Of a stretch of 64,000 nt of DNA, positions 10,491 through 24,310 are shown piece by piece; the stretch's first letter is position 1, and each line of letters opens with the position of its first letter. Location of the stretch: positions 1,922,001 to 1,986,000 of the forward strand of contig JALJCO010012682.1 in assembly GCA_023101725.1 (NCBI GenBank). The letters are read 5' to 3'. This DNA comes from Atherinomorus stipes (taxonomy: Eukaryota > Chordata > Actinopteri > Atheriniformes > Atherinidae). The notes beneath the pieces are model-generated. The model did no database searches and was not told where the DNA came from. It saw only the letters and a list, made by a program, of their open reading frames with translations. The position numbers and the translations under genes were made by a program.

Positions 10491-13400
10491 TTTCTTTTCA
10501 GTTCAGCTTCTTTTTAAGCATGATATAATAATTTCTATCTTTAATCTTTGTTACTGTTGCACACTGTAACTTAAAGGTTTGACTTGCTAGTTTATGGGCT
10601 GGCATTGTTTTTTGGTTAGAGTCACTCCTTGCACCTCACTTCTTAAACCAAAAATCTCAGATAGCAGTAGCTAAATGGCACAATCAAAGCTTTAGAACTA
10701 TGAGTCATTGGGTGAAGCCATGGTGCTTACAGCCATCTTTAAATTCAAGTTTATGATCAACACACAGGTCTAGTCACCTTTGGGGAAACAAATCAACCTC
10801 TGACAGACAGCGCTAGCTACATTCATTTGTATTTAAGGGGAAGAAAAATTACTTTAGGCTTATTAGATGACTTGCAGTGTCACAACTCATTTATTTTGGC
10901 ATAACTCTTAGGAAGAAGTGTGGTCTGGCCAGAAAGTAGCTGCCATTGTTGACACACGGCATACTGTTTAAATCAACCAGGAATTAAACCACACAAAGCC
11001 ACTGGCACCTTGCAGGCTCAACAGAGGAGAGGCTTGTAAAACAAACAAACGAGTGCTGTGTTCCCTTCGCAACTCTCCAGGTCCCTCCTGTAATCCTGAC
11101 TGTACCATTATACACTAATGGCTTTGGCATGCTGTTTTTGAGATGGCCTGCCAGGTCTGCATAGCCAGATCCTCTCCAAATGAGCAGATCTGGAAGCTTA
11201 TGAGCAAATAGTGTGTACATAAATAATATGACATGTAACATAATTTTTTATTATGAAACCACATAAACGAGACTTATAATATATTAGCAGTATTGACTCT
11301 GAAACCTTCGCTTTGTCAGTGACACATTTCATATGGTTGTGTCAGATTGTTTTTGAGGTCAGAATGTGGGGTACTCCCACTGAGGTTTTCTCTGGGTCAC
11401 AGCATCCTCATTGCCTGTGCTTTCACCCTGGGAGAGTGACAGATCTATCTCTGGTTGAGACTCTCACACTGGGTTTTTCTAGGATCAGGCTAACTGTCTC
11501 CCAGGAAATGTAAAGACTATAAATCCCATTAGTCACACTTCAGAAATTAGAAGCATCTGAATAAGAATGTGTGAAGACTAGACGAGGAATAAACACACGC
11601 CAGATCAGGGGATCATATTAATGCTTGTGAGCATTTTCAATGTGTGATATTGTTCATTAAATGTGTGCTTTGCTGGTCGCTGCATGACAAACAGAGTGTG
11701 AAGATGTTTTTAGCTGTGCATTTTCTAATCTTTGCATGCACACAAGTGTGTTCCTCATTCTCTGCACACAGCCCCCTCCCCTGCCCTTGACGGCCCACCC
11801 CAATAGTTCCCTTTCCTTTAGCAATGACGCAAATGGCCCACGATTACTGACCCCCACAGTAAAACCTGTAAAACATTAGCCAGCATGATTAGGAATGATT
11901 CTCCAACTTCTCCCCTCAGCAGGCAGGCGGGAAAGGAATTATAAGTGTCCTTCACTGGCTGCTACACCCTGGATGGATGTGGCAGAGGAGAAGGTGGGAT
12001 GGGGTTATGGAGTCACACAGTAAAAGGGGACACACAGTTAGGGGGTCAAGTTTGTACCAACAGAAACTTGATCCTTTTACACTCCAAACAGCTTTTAATA
12101 TCTATTTTTCTTATCATGTCAACTTGCGTCCATTGAGGACAGATTTTTAACAGATTTTTAGAGGATGATAGTTTATTTGATGAAAAGATTAAAGAACAGA
12201 CAATACAAAAAAAGTAATAAAGACATAAGAGAAATGTTGAAAATCATGTATCCATGACTTTCCAAGAAAACCCAAAGAAAACAAACAAAAGAAGGTAAAC
12301 AGGTAGAACTCTTCCAGGATAATTGCAATAATATTGCTAATTTGTGTTGTTTTTAAAGACTGTTTAAAGACTGTCCCATTTGCTAAATTTAGATATCTGT
12401 AAGGCTGACAATTGTGAAGAAAGTAATGCAAGCTAATTTCCCACTTGGCTGACCTGTATCTGTCTACACTTCAGAGCAAGGACTAAATTAAGAGATCCTT
12501 GTAGACCAAAAGATTTCATAATCATAGCTTTCCATATTCAGGTAGCCTTTAAGAAAGGTGTTGAAATTTATGTGGAGGATAGTTCCATATTAACTGTCTC
12601 GTGAATGTGTTTATTTCAACTGATGCTATTATCAAATCCTATTATTATTATTATCCTAGGAATTACATCCAAATATGCACAGCCTGTACTGGAAAAAAAA
12701 AAAAGAAGTTATAGTAAAAAAGACCCTAAAGGAACACAAGGTTAAAGAATACTAATTATGGGAACACCTCCACCTGCAGGTGCAAAACAAGATTACATCT
12801 CAGTGCAAAGTTAAACAAGCATTGTTTGCTGTGCATATTCAACTGATGAAAGCGAGTATAAAGATCTTTGATTCTGGCCATGATTGCGTCCTTTCAGCTC
12901 CTTTCATTTCAGAGGCCTTCACGTTGCAAGTCTCAGAAGAATCTGACCTACTTTCTCTTTGTCAGCTGAAGTAAAAGTGAGTGTAGGGATGTCTGAGTCA
13001 AGCACTACAGACGTCACTACAGAGAGCAGAGATAAAAGAACAAAGGAGCATTAAAGTAAGAAAATATTCAGAATCCTCAAAGCAGTGTGAGTATGAGTGT
13101 GTCTATGTGTGTCTATGTGCATTAGTTAGAGGACCTACAGTGTGTGTGAATTAATGAGCTTGCAGACGTCACTGTGATAGAGAGCATTGCATGTTTAACT
13201 GGACAGAGAGGTGGTTCATAAAAACCCCTGGGACGAGCTCGATGGAAATCCTGCCAACTTATCTCACTGCTCTTCCACACACCCTTAATTATCCCAAAAA
13301 CACTTAAAAATGAGCACACAGCAGGCTGATCTTCAGCTGCTTCTCATTGCTGTCAAGCTGTGTCCTCATGGACACTAAATTAGCCTGATAGTAAACTCAG

Positions 13401-16047
13401 TACACTAACAAGCTAACACAGTTACTGAAGATCTAAATAGACTTGCTATAACGTCATGCCAGCACAGGGGGATAAAATAGAAGAGCTAAAGAAGATGGAG
13501 GATGAGAGAAAATAAGGAGCGATCATGACTGAATGCAGTTTATCACTGAGCGATGGGATGAGGAAGTCTCCAGCTATATAAGGAGCTATATAAACTTCAG
13601 GTTGATCAATGTACTGTAGAAGTGGGTTTCTGTTGCTACCTACTCTTCACACCCACAGAAAAGTGGTTCTCAACTGGATATTGGCTGCAGCAAGTTAAAC
13701 AACAAGCGTATTCCAATAGTTTGTTTGTACTTTGACACTGTGGTGTTTACCCAGCACCTCAGAGGCACGGCACTCTGCCACGGTGGTGGACAGGACATGG
13801 CTATGTATCGGCATCATTACTGCTGCCTGCATAACTCTCAGCAAGAGGAAGGCTGGACGTTTACCTTCCTGCTGCTGTTTAGAATCAAGACATGCCAATC
13901 ACAGAAAGTAGCATGATGTTTTCATAACATACTGTGGTGTATACTCATTTATTTTGAGGATTATGAGGATCCCTGACCTTATTTACCTGTATGCCTTCAA
14001 CCAATCTATACAGTATATGGACACAGGTTTGAAAACTTTTACAGAGGCAGAAATTAGAATCTAAATATGAAAATATCTCTTCTCCAACACTGGACCTGAG
14101 AAGCTTTTAGCAGTGAATGTACTGAAGAAATGTGGTCGAAGATATGCAGCCCTAGTGTAGCGCAAAAAGCTTTTCTTAAAGACGTGTTTATGCTCTCTTT
14201 ACGTATATGAATAGGTGCATCTGTGTTAAATGTTGTGAAATGTCACTGCCCGCATACTCCATGCATCCTTTACCTTGGCATAGCTGTTAAACAATTCCCA
14301 GAGTTCGCCTCCAACTATCGACATCAGGCAATAGCAAACATGGCTACGGTGGAGATCATTCTCAGAAAGAGACATTCAAAAGACAGCACAGTCTGTAGTT
14401 GTTATACTTACATATTCAAATACACATACAATATAATGTTTTATTGTAATATGAAAAATGTGCGATAAGACATTTATGTCTACTTTGTAATTTGTGTAGA
14501 ATAGCATGACAACCATCAGCCACCACAGTTTAGGATTAGGTGTGGATTATTCACTTAGATGCAATTTGCCAATTTAGATGTCACTATACCACACATTCTA
14601 AACCAATAAGCAGACATACTGTTTATTATTGTTGCACAGCTAATTGGGTGGAAAGTCTCTCCTTCATGACATCTCAACATGCATTAAACATGTTGATAAA
14701 TCTGCATCATCCAAGTTCAGTGTGATTATCCACAACCGTCCACTGTGTTTACTTCCATGAGATGACATGAAAATGATGACAGATCAATCACATCAAACAC
14801 CACGTGCATTCTGATCTGCTGGTCTTTGGATTGTGTTATTTACGTGTGAGGTTTCATATTGCAGTGGTTCATCAATACTTCATTCCGCTGCCACATTTGT
14901 AGCTTTCCTAAAGCTTCATGTTTTATTCTTAAATTGCATAAATTTTGAATCCCTTTGTGTTACGCTGTAAACTAATATGTAACTAGCTGAACATGATTAA
15001 TGCATCTGAACATTTAAACACCCTTTAATTGACCAGGATGTATTTCTATCATTACTGACTGCAGATTTCAGTTTGATGTTTATGCCTCTCCACACCCTTT
15101 AGATAATATAATATAGATATAATTTCCAGGGAAATCTTCTTTCCATTATTCAGCTGTCAGCATTTGTCACTCTGATTGGCAAAGCTATTCAGAATGATGG
15201 CACCAGTAATGACTGGTTTCCAGTGAATATACTAATCTGCATGCTCCCCCGATACTTTTGCTGCTGCTTGAAACACAAAGGCCAGTGGAGCAGGCAATAG
15301 CAGAATGCATGTTTTTGTTACACTTATTTAGGAATCGAATTGAATTCTGAACTCTTTTCACATTATTCTGACTTGGACACCATGACTTGTGTAGCGTAAG
15401 CTATACTGGAGCTCATTTTACACAAGTACTGTTTTAACTAAGTGCTGATTTTACTGAAACTCATTTCCACTTTATTTATTGGAAAGCTTCTGCGTCTGCA
15501 GCTGAAATAAACAATCACTTCTTCATGTCTTTGTTGATTTTGATTTTATTTGTTTCTCACCAGAAACCTCTTGAGAGTAATGGCACAGTCATCCTCCAGA
15601 ATATACTCACAACTGTAGCCTCATAAACACGGCTCAGCTGTGTGTGTCATGTTACCATGTTAACCACTCAACAATCACAGAGCTGCATACACTACTTCTA
15701 TCTTCAAAGACACAAAACATTTTTTGTCTCTGTAGGACTGATTTCAGTCACTCATAAATCAAGAGCATTGCTGTATCTGATGTAAAGCCGCTATTAGACC
15801 TGGCTTACTCTGAGTTATGGTGAGGAATAATGAATCTAGCAGAGGGTGAAACAAAGGGCACAACTTCTACAACGTTGTTATTTTCCCAGTAGGTGTACTG
15901 GAGCTGTAGGACAACAACAAATCCATTTGGAAGGTTTACTGCTTCAGCTGTGTTCTACTGCCTGGAGGGCGTCCACGGAAAAACAGACCATGTCTAAGAA
16001 ATCATTTGTGAGAGGTTTTACCTCTTCAGATATAACAGTGCTTTTTC

Positions 16048-16106
<59 letters not shown>
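16048..16106. repeat. (TA)n(CA)n microsatellite
   Basis: About 20 TA units are followed by eight CA units. Confidence 0.95.
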
Positions 16107-17349
16107 TGCAAATGTTTTAAGCTTCTCTGAGTGAAAATGAATTCCACTTTGGACAACAAAGTCACTCATTGCAGGAGGATATCTTCTCTGCTCAAATTTT
16201 ATGCTCGACTTTGAAATTTTTTTTTACCCCCTTTTTTTGGCACATCAAAGGGCTTGTGTAGACTTTAATGTAGTCTGCATCAGTCTTTGAAACTTTGTTT
16301 ATATATGTGCGCCTGGAGAGTCTCACTGATAGCAGGATGTCCTACTGGTGCAGGACTTTGCTGCAACTGCAGAGGATTTCACTTCCAACTCTGATACTGG
16401 ACGTGTGAAATCCTGCCGTCAGAGTAATAAAGAATAAGACAAACAGTACTGGCTGGCTTGTTCCATCATTTACAGTGATTTACATCTTGTACAGTACCTG
16501 CATCTTTTACACTGAATGCTTGTTGACTTCCTTTTTTAACCCAGTTAGGTTATTATTAGTGCCTGAGATATATCTGCACATTTGCTGGAACTTTTAAGAC
16601 ACTTGTGTGGAGCCAAGGTTAGAAATGCCTCTGCATTACACACACACAAAAAAGGAAACCCAGGGTTATTATTGTCATAAGTCTGAGCTTTTTAAATCTC
16701 AAACAATAAGGAGACTTTTGCAAACTCATCACCTTTTATACATAGTGGGCATAACCTTGTTCGCTCTACATCAGGGTCACAACATTTTGTGCTGCATTGC
16801 TTATTGTTGCCAGAACCTTGACCAAAGGACGAGGTGTACCATGGCTACTCCACAAAGAAGCCTACAGATCAGATAGTGTGTCCTGCTCAGCTATGTAAAT
16901 ATGCATGTATGCTTATAACCATTTAATAAAAGAACATATTAATAAAATTTAAACCTGCTGCTACCCCTAAGTTGATTGACAGTAAAGTTCCTTAAATGCC
17001 CTTAAAACATTTCCCGCACTTCACTTCACTGCCAACTGCTTCTTCCTGTGAGGGATGAGTCCTTTGTGACTTGCTCCCAACTTTGCAACAATTTGGGTTT
17101 TTCACATGAGAAGTTTTTCTCTGTGCTTTCTTTTACTGATTGGGAGTCAGTGGAGCTTGGCTGGGAAAAGATATTAGGTGGACTTATTGATATATTAGGA
17201 GACTTTGACATGAAGCCGCGTGGTGGCAGCAGGGCTGCTGTCAGTCAGCTGTAATTGATCCATTCCTACACAGAGAAGATTAAATGAGATTTTGAGTGTT
17301 AAACACTTCATAATATTCCCAAGTACTTCTGATCGACATTATTTTGCAG

Positions 17350-17575
17350 GTCACTCACTCCAGCGAGTGCTCAAACTCCTGGGAGTTAGAGGTCTGCAGT
17401 TAAGGAGAGCCACCAAGAACATCCTTGAGGCAGCAGAAAAGGCCTCACGGTGGTTGTGCTACTGTGGTGCGCTACTTGGACACAAGCGGGGGACTGATCA
17501 CCCCCTGATGGGTCGCCCAGGCGAGGGTGTATGATGATTAAAGATCCGAAACACCCTATAACCCTGGGTTAATCT
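17350..17575 (+). mobile_element. LINE ORF2 C-terminal remnant
   Basis: A frame ending at 17534 reads LLGVRGLQLRRATKNILEAA, then EKASRWLCYCG and GHKRGTDHPLMGRPGEGV. The LQLRR.TK...EAAEKASRWLW pattern is the C-terminal tail of reverse-transcriptase ORFs in several fish non-LTR retrotransposons. Only about 75 codons survive; the upstream frame is intronic. The clade cannot be named with confidence. Confidence 0.55.
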
Positions 17576-18688
17576 CTGTTGACATGTCCAAGTATCACTG
17601 CAAGGTGAATTTATTTAAAATACACCTTGCGGTGTATTTTAAAGGGGGCAGGGGTCAAATACACAGATTATTTTAGCTTTATATTTGATTTTATATGTAT
17701 TTTTTTTATTTTGAGTTATATATTCTTTATATATTTAGTAACATTTTTAGTTGATCGTATATAATATAATTTCTTTCCATTTCTGAACTGTTTTAACCAC
17801 ATTCCCCCAACAAAACAGTCTCTGGTAAGTATTAAGAGTGAGGTCTGTGACTTATCGAAATGAAATTGGACATCAACACAGGACACAGTTTTTACAAAGA
17901 CATTGTCCCTGTAGATAAAACAAGATAGCAAAATAAATTATTCTTTTATGAAATTAAATGAAATGGCCGTATGATTTAGGAATATGGAGCAATAACTGCC
18001 CTATACCCTTACACAACAGCACTACTGTCTATAACCACACAAAATGATCAGTTTTCTTGTTGTTTTCATCCCCAGCATGACACAACTCAGTGACCTCCAT
18101 CAACATTGTAAAATACCCTTAGATTATATCTTTTAAAAATTGGCTTTAATTTGGAGCCTCTTATCTCACAGTGTGCTGCAGGAATTTAGCAGAGTGCTGG
18201 CTTTGCTTCTTATTGCTGGGGGTGAGAAAGCTACCGGAGGAAAGGCTGTCCTCTCATGCAACTTGTTCATCAAAAAATCAGGGACTGAGCTGTGAGCTCA
18301 TGCATGTGGAGAGTCCCAGGAAAGTGGAAAACAGGTTTACAAGGCCCGTGGGAGGACACAGTGACTGGTAATTAGACAGCATAAAAATCCTCAGCCTCCA
18401 CATGCCCTCAAGGCAGTGAATAGAAGCAAGAGTAAATCAGACCTGACTGTAAGATTGCATTAGACATGTATGCTTGATGAAAAGTTAAAAAAGGGACAAA
18501 AAACATTTGAGCTTTCAGAGCACCCCTCCATGCTCTTCCTCATTTTTGCATCACCCTTTTTGCCCCTCCTCCTTTCTGCCACTGCACAGTTTATCTACAT
18601 TATGTGGACGCTTCTGTTGTAGGAAACTAACAGAAACAGGATGTGCAGGATTGTGGTTTGAACATGTTTCTGTCTTTGTTTCCCACAG

Positions 18689-18739
18689 ATGCTCCCCCGC
18701 TCAGATTGGGACCACAAGAGAGGCCCCCGAGGATCACAG
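18689..18739 (+). CDS. pde3a: pde3a microexon (17 codons, homologous to human exon 2)
   Basis: The exon starts after a good acceptor (TTTCCCACAG) and ends at donor CAG/GTCAGC. It is 51 nt long, phase 0 at both ends, and encodes MLPRSDWDHKRGPRGSQ. The core WDHKRGPRGSQ matches the human PDE3A segment just before the SSGT block. The human segment is also 17 residues by my recollection, so the exon boundary looks conserved. It follows the N-terminal region with the PKA/PKB sites, which is outside the window. Its first codon is ATG, but it is preceded by a splice acceptor, so this is not taken as a start codon. Confidence 0.92.
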
Positions 18740-20528
18740 GTCAGCACTGTCCAAGGAAAAAAAAAAAACCTTCAGTAATAGCAGTAATGGTTAACAGCAG
18801 ACAGGAAAGCCATGGAGCTGAGTTCTACATGCCACTCGCCTACACTTCACCTTAAACATGTTCAACAGTATGTTGAGAAGTGTCACTTCCCACCAGAGTC
18901 CTTGTTGAACTGGTCATTTAAAGGACATTATGTGATTTGTCTATAAGGTGCCGCACCAGCCACTAAAGGCCAAGGGAATGGATACAGAAAAGCCCAGGGG
19001 AAACAGCTTGTAGAGGACAGACACTCAGCCACATCCTTGAGATAACCTTCCCCATCTTTTGCGGAGAGGGGAATTTGTGGATGTGTTTGTGCGTAGAAAT
19101 TGATGTATTGAGCTGCCACAGATTTACAGGGCAGGACTCCGGAGTACATGAAGAACAAACAATGCCCTTGGCATTGGCATTGCCATATACAGTATGAGTG
19201 TGTCCTGTACTGCATGTTCTCCTATCAGGAGGATATCCTTTAGGAATAAATAGACAGTATGTCTGTGCTGACAGCATACAGCATGCTTGGATAGCAATAA
19301 ATACTGCAAGTTGTGGTTGCTGGTTGAGGATTTTTTGTTTGTTTGTTTTTTCATAAATAGTGGCCAAAACTGTACAATACATTTGACCTGAAAACATGAC
19401 ACATTTTTATTTTCCTTGAGATGCAAAGGCTCACATAGCAGTGTTGCTAAATCAACCTTACAGATATAAAACCTGTCAAAAAGCATGCTATATTTTTGGT
19501 GTTTTTTCTGTACTGTATTATCAGGGTTTTCTGGAGTTAGCCTTCAAGCACATATTTTTTGATGAATGCATTGCCTAAGCAGCCATTGAGATTCAGTGGT
19601 CTGTTCAGGCTTATTTATCTGAATCGGAGCTGCACATTCATCAGTGGAATCCTGTAATAGTCCAAAGACTGTCAAGATGTGTGAGAAGTTGAGGCTTACA
19701 TCAGTACCTCTCTCCATTTTGTGGCTAGTTTTCTGCAGGTCAGAAAGCCTCACTGCAGTTCACTGTGCCACAGCACCTCATATCATATGCAAATCACAGA
19801 GAGGCATGGGCGCTTGATTGATCTGCTCTGTGTTGTATTTGCCAACATGTGCACATTAGCAGGGGTCATTTTCCAACCCACATCTTTTTCCCCTTCCAAA
19901 GCTTGTGGTGGATATTTTAGTTTAGAAACTGACAGTAAAGTTATGCATGGAAAGAGCTATTTAAATATTTGTATTCAACTTGGAAACTCATTGGTTTGGA
20001 ATGTTACCAGAGGAGATTGTCGGAGAAAAGAATGTTTGTAGACCTGGATTTAATGGCTTATTCTTTGTTAGAGAAAGGTTAGAAGAGTGGCCTTAGAGGG
20101 AGACAACTGATGAAATTGGAATAATTTAAAGAATTTTATATCCTCTTTGTTCAACTTTGGCCAAGGGGGAGTGTTGCTATCACAGTTTGTATCTACTTCG
20201 TAAACTACTAAAATTGTTTTCATGAGAGCTGGGGAATGGCAGCCAAGCCACCACCCAAAAAATTACTTTTCCTGCTATAATGTATCAAACCTCTACTTTC
20301 ACCTGCAAACCTTTTGGTGCCATACATGAGCCTCATCCTGAACATCCAGCAAACATTTGTAGTCAGACGTAGAACTGGTGTAAAATAGGGGGCTGGGTTG
20401 CTAGGTGTAGGCAACAAACTGCTCGGTCAGAAATGGGAAAAAAATCGTGGTTTGGAATAAAAGAAAGCCATTCAAAACTCTGCACATTCCTCACAAAGCA
20501 TCATGTGGTCAGGTAGAAGTGGCTGCTT

Positions 20529-20576
20529 TGGCAGAGAAATGTTGATATTAAACATCCATGGTTTCTAGAAAAATAA
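20529..20576 (+). repeat. Direct duplication, copy A
   Basis: GGCAGAGAAATGTTGATATT followed by AAACATCCATGGTTTCTAGA. A close copy lies at 21325-21372 in the same orientation, about 800 bp downstream. Confidence 0.6.
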
Positions 20577-21324
20577 ATTGGCAGTGTCTGGGGTGAGCTG
20601 AGCATGGGCAAAGGCAGAACCTGTTGGTGCATATCTGAACCACTATTTTCACTGGCCCCAAAGAACTGAGCTCATTAAATGCTCCCCTACAGTAGCTGGT
20701 CCCATCTTTACAGTCATGTGGGGATATCCTCTCATTACATTAGTGCCTGAGGCAAGGGTAAATTTAAAGAAAATAAAAGGGGGAGAAAAACATTGACCTG
20801 CTTGTGCTACCAGAAATAATAAAGAAGCATTAGCTAATTTCACCCTCATACTTCTTATGATGCATGCCCCCTGATTTTACCAAAAGAATGGATTGGCTTC
20901 CTAAAACCGCATTATGTACTATTGTATTTTAGATTTATGTGTTTCAAAATGATATATTGTTGCAGCAGAATGTAAAGTACTCTTTACTCTACTTACTGGG
21001 TCCACGGGGGACACAGACTCCTATCCAAGACAGTGGGTACCCCAGATGTTGAAGATTTAACAGTTGTACGTTGACATGGAGAAATCCACTTCTGATGTCA
21101 TTTGTTAGGTAAAACTGAACTGCATAAACCATTTATTTTCCTAAACTGAAACATTTTTGTCTTCATGCTTGCATGGCAATTGCAAATTATTTCACTCAGA
21201 AACTAAATCTTGCTTTTTGTGCCAGCATGTACTTTGCAACACACACTGTGCCACTGCCATTCAGAACAGCGTTAAAGCAGAACTGAATAAATTGTGTATT
21301 TTATTTTCAGTGTAGATATTCTTT

Positions 21325-21372
21325 TTGCAGAGAAATGCTGAAATTAAAAATCCATGGTTTCTAAAAAAATGG
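21325..21372 (+). repeat. Direct duplication, copy B
   Basis: TGCAGAGAAATGCTGAAATT followed by AAAAATCCATGGTTTCTAAA, about 85 percent like copy A at 20529-20576. The flanks are not obviously related. Confidence 0.6.
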
Positions 21373-23516
21373 TTTCTTTTAAAGTCATTTAAAAGTTGAC
21401 TACTGTTGTATATACCGTATATGTTGTAGTCCTGGTGATGGATCTACGTCAAGCTAGATGTATTGTTTGGAAAAGTTATGCTCAAACAACACATTTTCTT
21501 TGACCTTACAGTATCCCTCCTTTCTTTGCTCTCTTTCTTTGCTGGAATGAAGAAAAAATAAAAAACAACCCTGGCAAATGTGTGAGAAAGAAAAACAAAA
21601 CAAAAAAGAGTTATGATGGTCGCATGTGAGGGGTCAGTTGGCGTGACATTTTCCAGTAAATCTTTAATGAGGCAATTGTTCTTTTTTGTTTTGTTTTGTT
21701 TTGATTCAATATCCCCTTAAATCTGCTCCTATGTTCTTTTTCTTTTTTAGAATAGAATATAAAAATCTGTAATTGTATCCTGGCTCAGATGAAGACCTGG
21801 CTCCATGTTTGGTTTGTGAGGGGAGTCAGGCCACAGAGGAGGTGATGGCTGGTTTGTGAGGTTGGGAGTGTTGAGCTGCTGTGCATAGTTCTGGCTGCAG
21901 TCGCTGAGACGGGGTGTTCAGAGTGTCTCAGTGGAGTTTAGTGTTACCCCACTGCTGTGACTCAACCTGCATCAACCCTTCGTTATTCTAAGCAAAAAGA
22001 GCATCACCGTCTCCCAGACTTCTCCTCAACCAACCAGTCTGGACACATTCAATCAGAGACAACACAGCTTATGAAACAGAAAACTGCATGGCTAGGATTT
22101 TTTTTTAAAGATGCTGAGAGTTTTATCTGCATGAAAGTAAGGACATGCACTCCCATGTTTTGACTTACATATCGTGTTAACTGTTAAATAGGCAATGCAG
22201 TGTGTGTGTGTGCGTGTGTGTGTGTGTGTGCGTGACAAAGAGGCAGAGTTGCTTACATTATTGTGGTGTGTGTACTGAGAGAATCAAATACTTCTCTTTC
22301 TCTAGAAGGCCCCTGGGGCACTTGTACAGTCTTTAGCTCTCCTCTGGGATACATTATATTCTCACCATTGCACAATTTTTGGAGGTCCTGGGTTTTACTA
22401 GAGGCTTCCAGAGCTGTATGTTTAGATGAGGGAGTCGAGGGGCTAAAAGTGCACAAAGTGGACCATCTCAGAAATTACAAATATGTGACCTCGCTCTGTG
22501 TGAACCCCATTAATAATCTTTATTCGACACACACTTCAGCGTTTTGTTTGTTGCACCAAATGGATTTCATCTGTCCTCTGCATTCTGCAGTTATTGGCAA
22601 AACACATGTAGACACAGCAAGAACACCAACAGTCACATTTCCATGACTCAGTGTTGTTGCCAGGGTTGGCTGTGTTCTTTGTAATGCATATACAGTAGAT
22701 GTCTAAATTTTAATGGACACGTGTCTAAAAACTGTGAATACACAGGCATTGAACACAAGATTGTCAGCATAATTATTTGTTGCTGATTTTAACTTTTGAA
22801 ATAGATACAGTATTTCTTGTTACAGTAAAATGGGATTTGGGCTTTTTGTCCTAAGGGCTATTGTTATCAAGTTGAGAGAACTCATTATCCATTACAACAA
22901 AGTAAGATGAATTCTGACAACTTCAGCTTAAAAAAACCAAACAAACAAGGAAATTTGTAAAAAAAAAAAAAAAAAAAAACCTCATGATGATCAGTTAACT
23001 TAAGAAAATCCGTTTTGGGCATTACCACCAACATTCATACACCTGCAATGTGCAGCGTCATCAAATACCAGCCAACTGCCATCTTTTTCCTTGAAGCAGA
23101 GCCGTCCAAGTACATTCATAGTTTTATTAGCGTAATTCGTTCATGTTACGGCCGCCCACAATTAACCATGCGTGTCACCTGTTTTCTCCTGATTGCCACT
23201 GCTCGGAGGTGATTGGTCAGCCACATTTCTGTCTTTGCTATTGGTCAGAGTCCCTGAAATCCCCCCTCCAGTCTCCATTCTTCAGGAAATATAAGGCCCT
23301 GGAAAAACCTTGAATCGACAGGCAGCTGTTCTTGGTGCTAGAGCCTGCCTCAGCTTGCAACACATACGTTTGGATTGCTAGCAGATAGTTGTTTGTTTTA
23401 TAGCCTTGTTATTTTGTTGTTTTTGTATCAATACCTTTAATTTCAAGGATCTTTTACAGTAGCTTTGTGTTTTCTCCCTTATTGTTAAAACTAAGTGGCT
23501 TTGATTTGACTGTTAA

Positions 23517-23942
23517 AGGTGCATTGCGCAAGTTTAAATGTTAAATACTATTCTTTTCTTTCCTCCACATGCTCTTACAATTGCCTGATGTGTAGAATGA
23601 ACTGATCTCTCTTCACTGCGGTTGTCTCTAATACCGTTTCTGAATGTTCAATGCAAGAGTTTCGGGAGCCTCAAGCTGTGCTGGTATCATGTATTCCACC
23701 ACCGCAGGTCCGCGCACATCAAGACAACACTGACTGCTGCTAAAAGATGGAGAACAAGTTCCTCTTAAACCCCAACTCAGACTCCAGGATGTATATAAGA
23801 ATGATACGAACGACAAATTCAGAGCCTACAGGGACACTTCAGTTTGTTGATGGGAGTGATTACTTATTAATGGACAAACACTTTTGATGAAATAATACAT
23901 TTTTGTGAATAGATAATCGGAGAACTTACACAATATCCCCCT
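23517..23942 (-). mobile_element. TTAA-target MITE, copy 1
   Basis: The element is flanked by TTAA at 23513-23516 and 23943-23946. The ends are AGGTGCATTGCGCAAG and (reverse complement) AGGGGGATATTGTGTAAG. Reverse complemented, its right 130 bp match the left part of 27596-28216 (shared words: ATTGTGTAAGTTCTCC, TAATCACTCCCATCAACA, GTTCGTATCATTC). TTAA duplication with AGG ends suggests a piggyBac- or Kolobok-type non-autonomous element. It has no ORF. Confidence 0.7.
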
Positions 23943-24049
23943 TTAAGTCTTTAAGTTTTTGGTTAAGTTAAACAGTTGGCTTGCTTTTTGTTAAGATAGC
24001 TTTAGATGGGGGTGGTAAGCTCAACTGGTTCTTTTCAATACTGTTTTCC

Positions 24050-24310
24050 AGTCCATATTACTTGATAAATAAAGTTGAATCAAGTTGTATCAATTATGCA
24101 TTCAGTGTTGGGTCAACTTGATTCACAGTTGTAGGCACTTTCTACAATAAATTCTACCAACATCCCAAAGTTATCTCATATGTTCAAATTCAACTTACTT
24201 GATACAGAAAGTTGTTACATTAACTTCTGTTTTGAAGAAGAAGAATCAAAGCAACAAGATGACTTGATTTAGTTAAATTGGGTCAACTAATCTCTTTTTA
24301 CAGTGTAGGT
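24050..24310. mobile_element. Partial fish MITE (AAGTTGAATCAA / CACTGTAAAAAG type)
   Basis: It is rich in AAGTTGAATCAA, GGGTCAACTTGATTC, ATTCAACTTACTTGAT and GGGTCAACTAATCTC, and ends TTTTTACAGTGTAG. The ACTGTAAAAAG terminus with repeated CAACTTGA motifs is typical of a common fish DNA element. Only one terminus is clear. Confidence 0.4.

Larger units (their letters stand above)
1..18688 (+). other. pde3a intron 1, 3' part
   Basis: At least 18.7 kb of intron precedes the microexon at 18689. It contains the repeats listed separately (64-977, 2244-2785, 2840-3135, 5594-7565, 9937-10490, 17350-17575), poly-TA/TG tracts and otherwise unique AT-rich sequence. I found no exon 1: no GC-rich block and no segment encoding hydrophobic membrane helices. 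Stretches 3140-5580, 7570-8480, 8900-9930, 10500-16040 and 16100-17340 show nothing I can support beyond short simple repeats. Confidence 0.8.

Noticed and set aside
18928..19486. Three overlapping minus-strand ORFs up to 144 codons
   Set aside because: Different frames over the same bases, no domain, intron of pde3a, no splice context.
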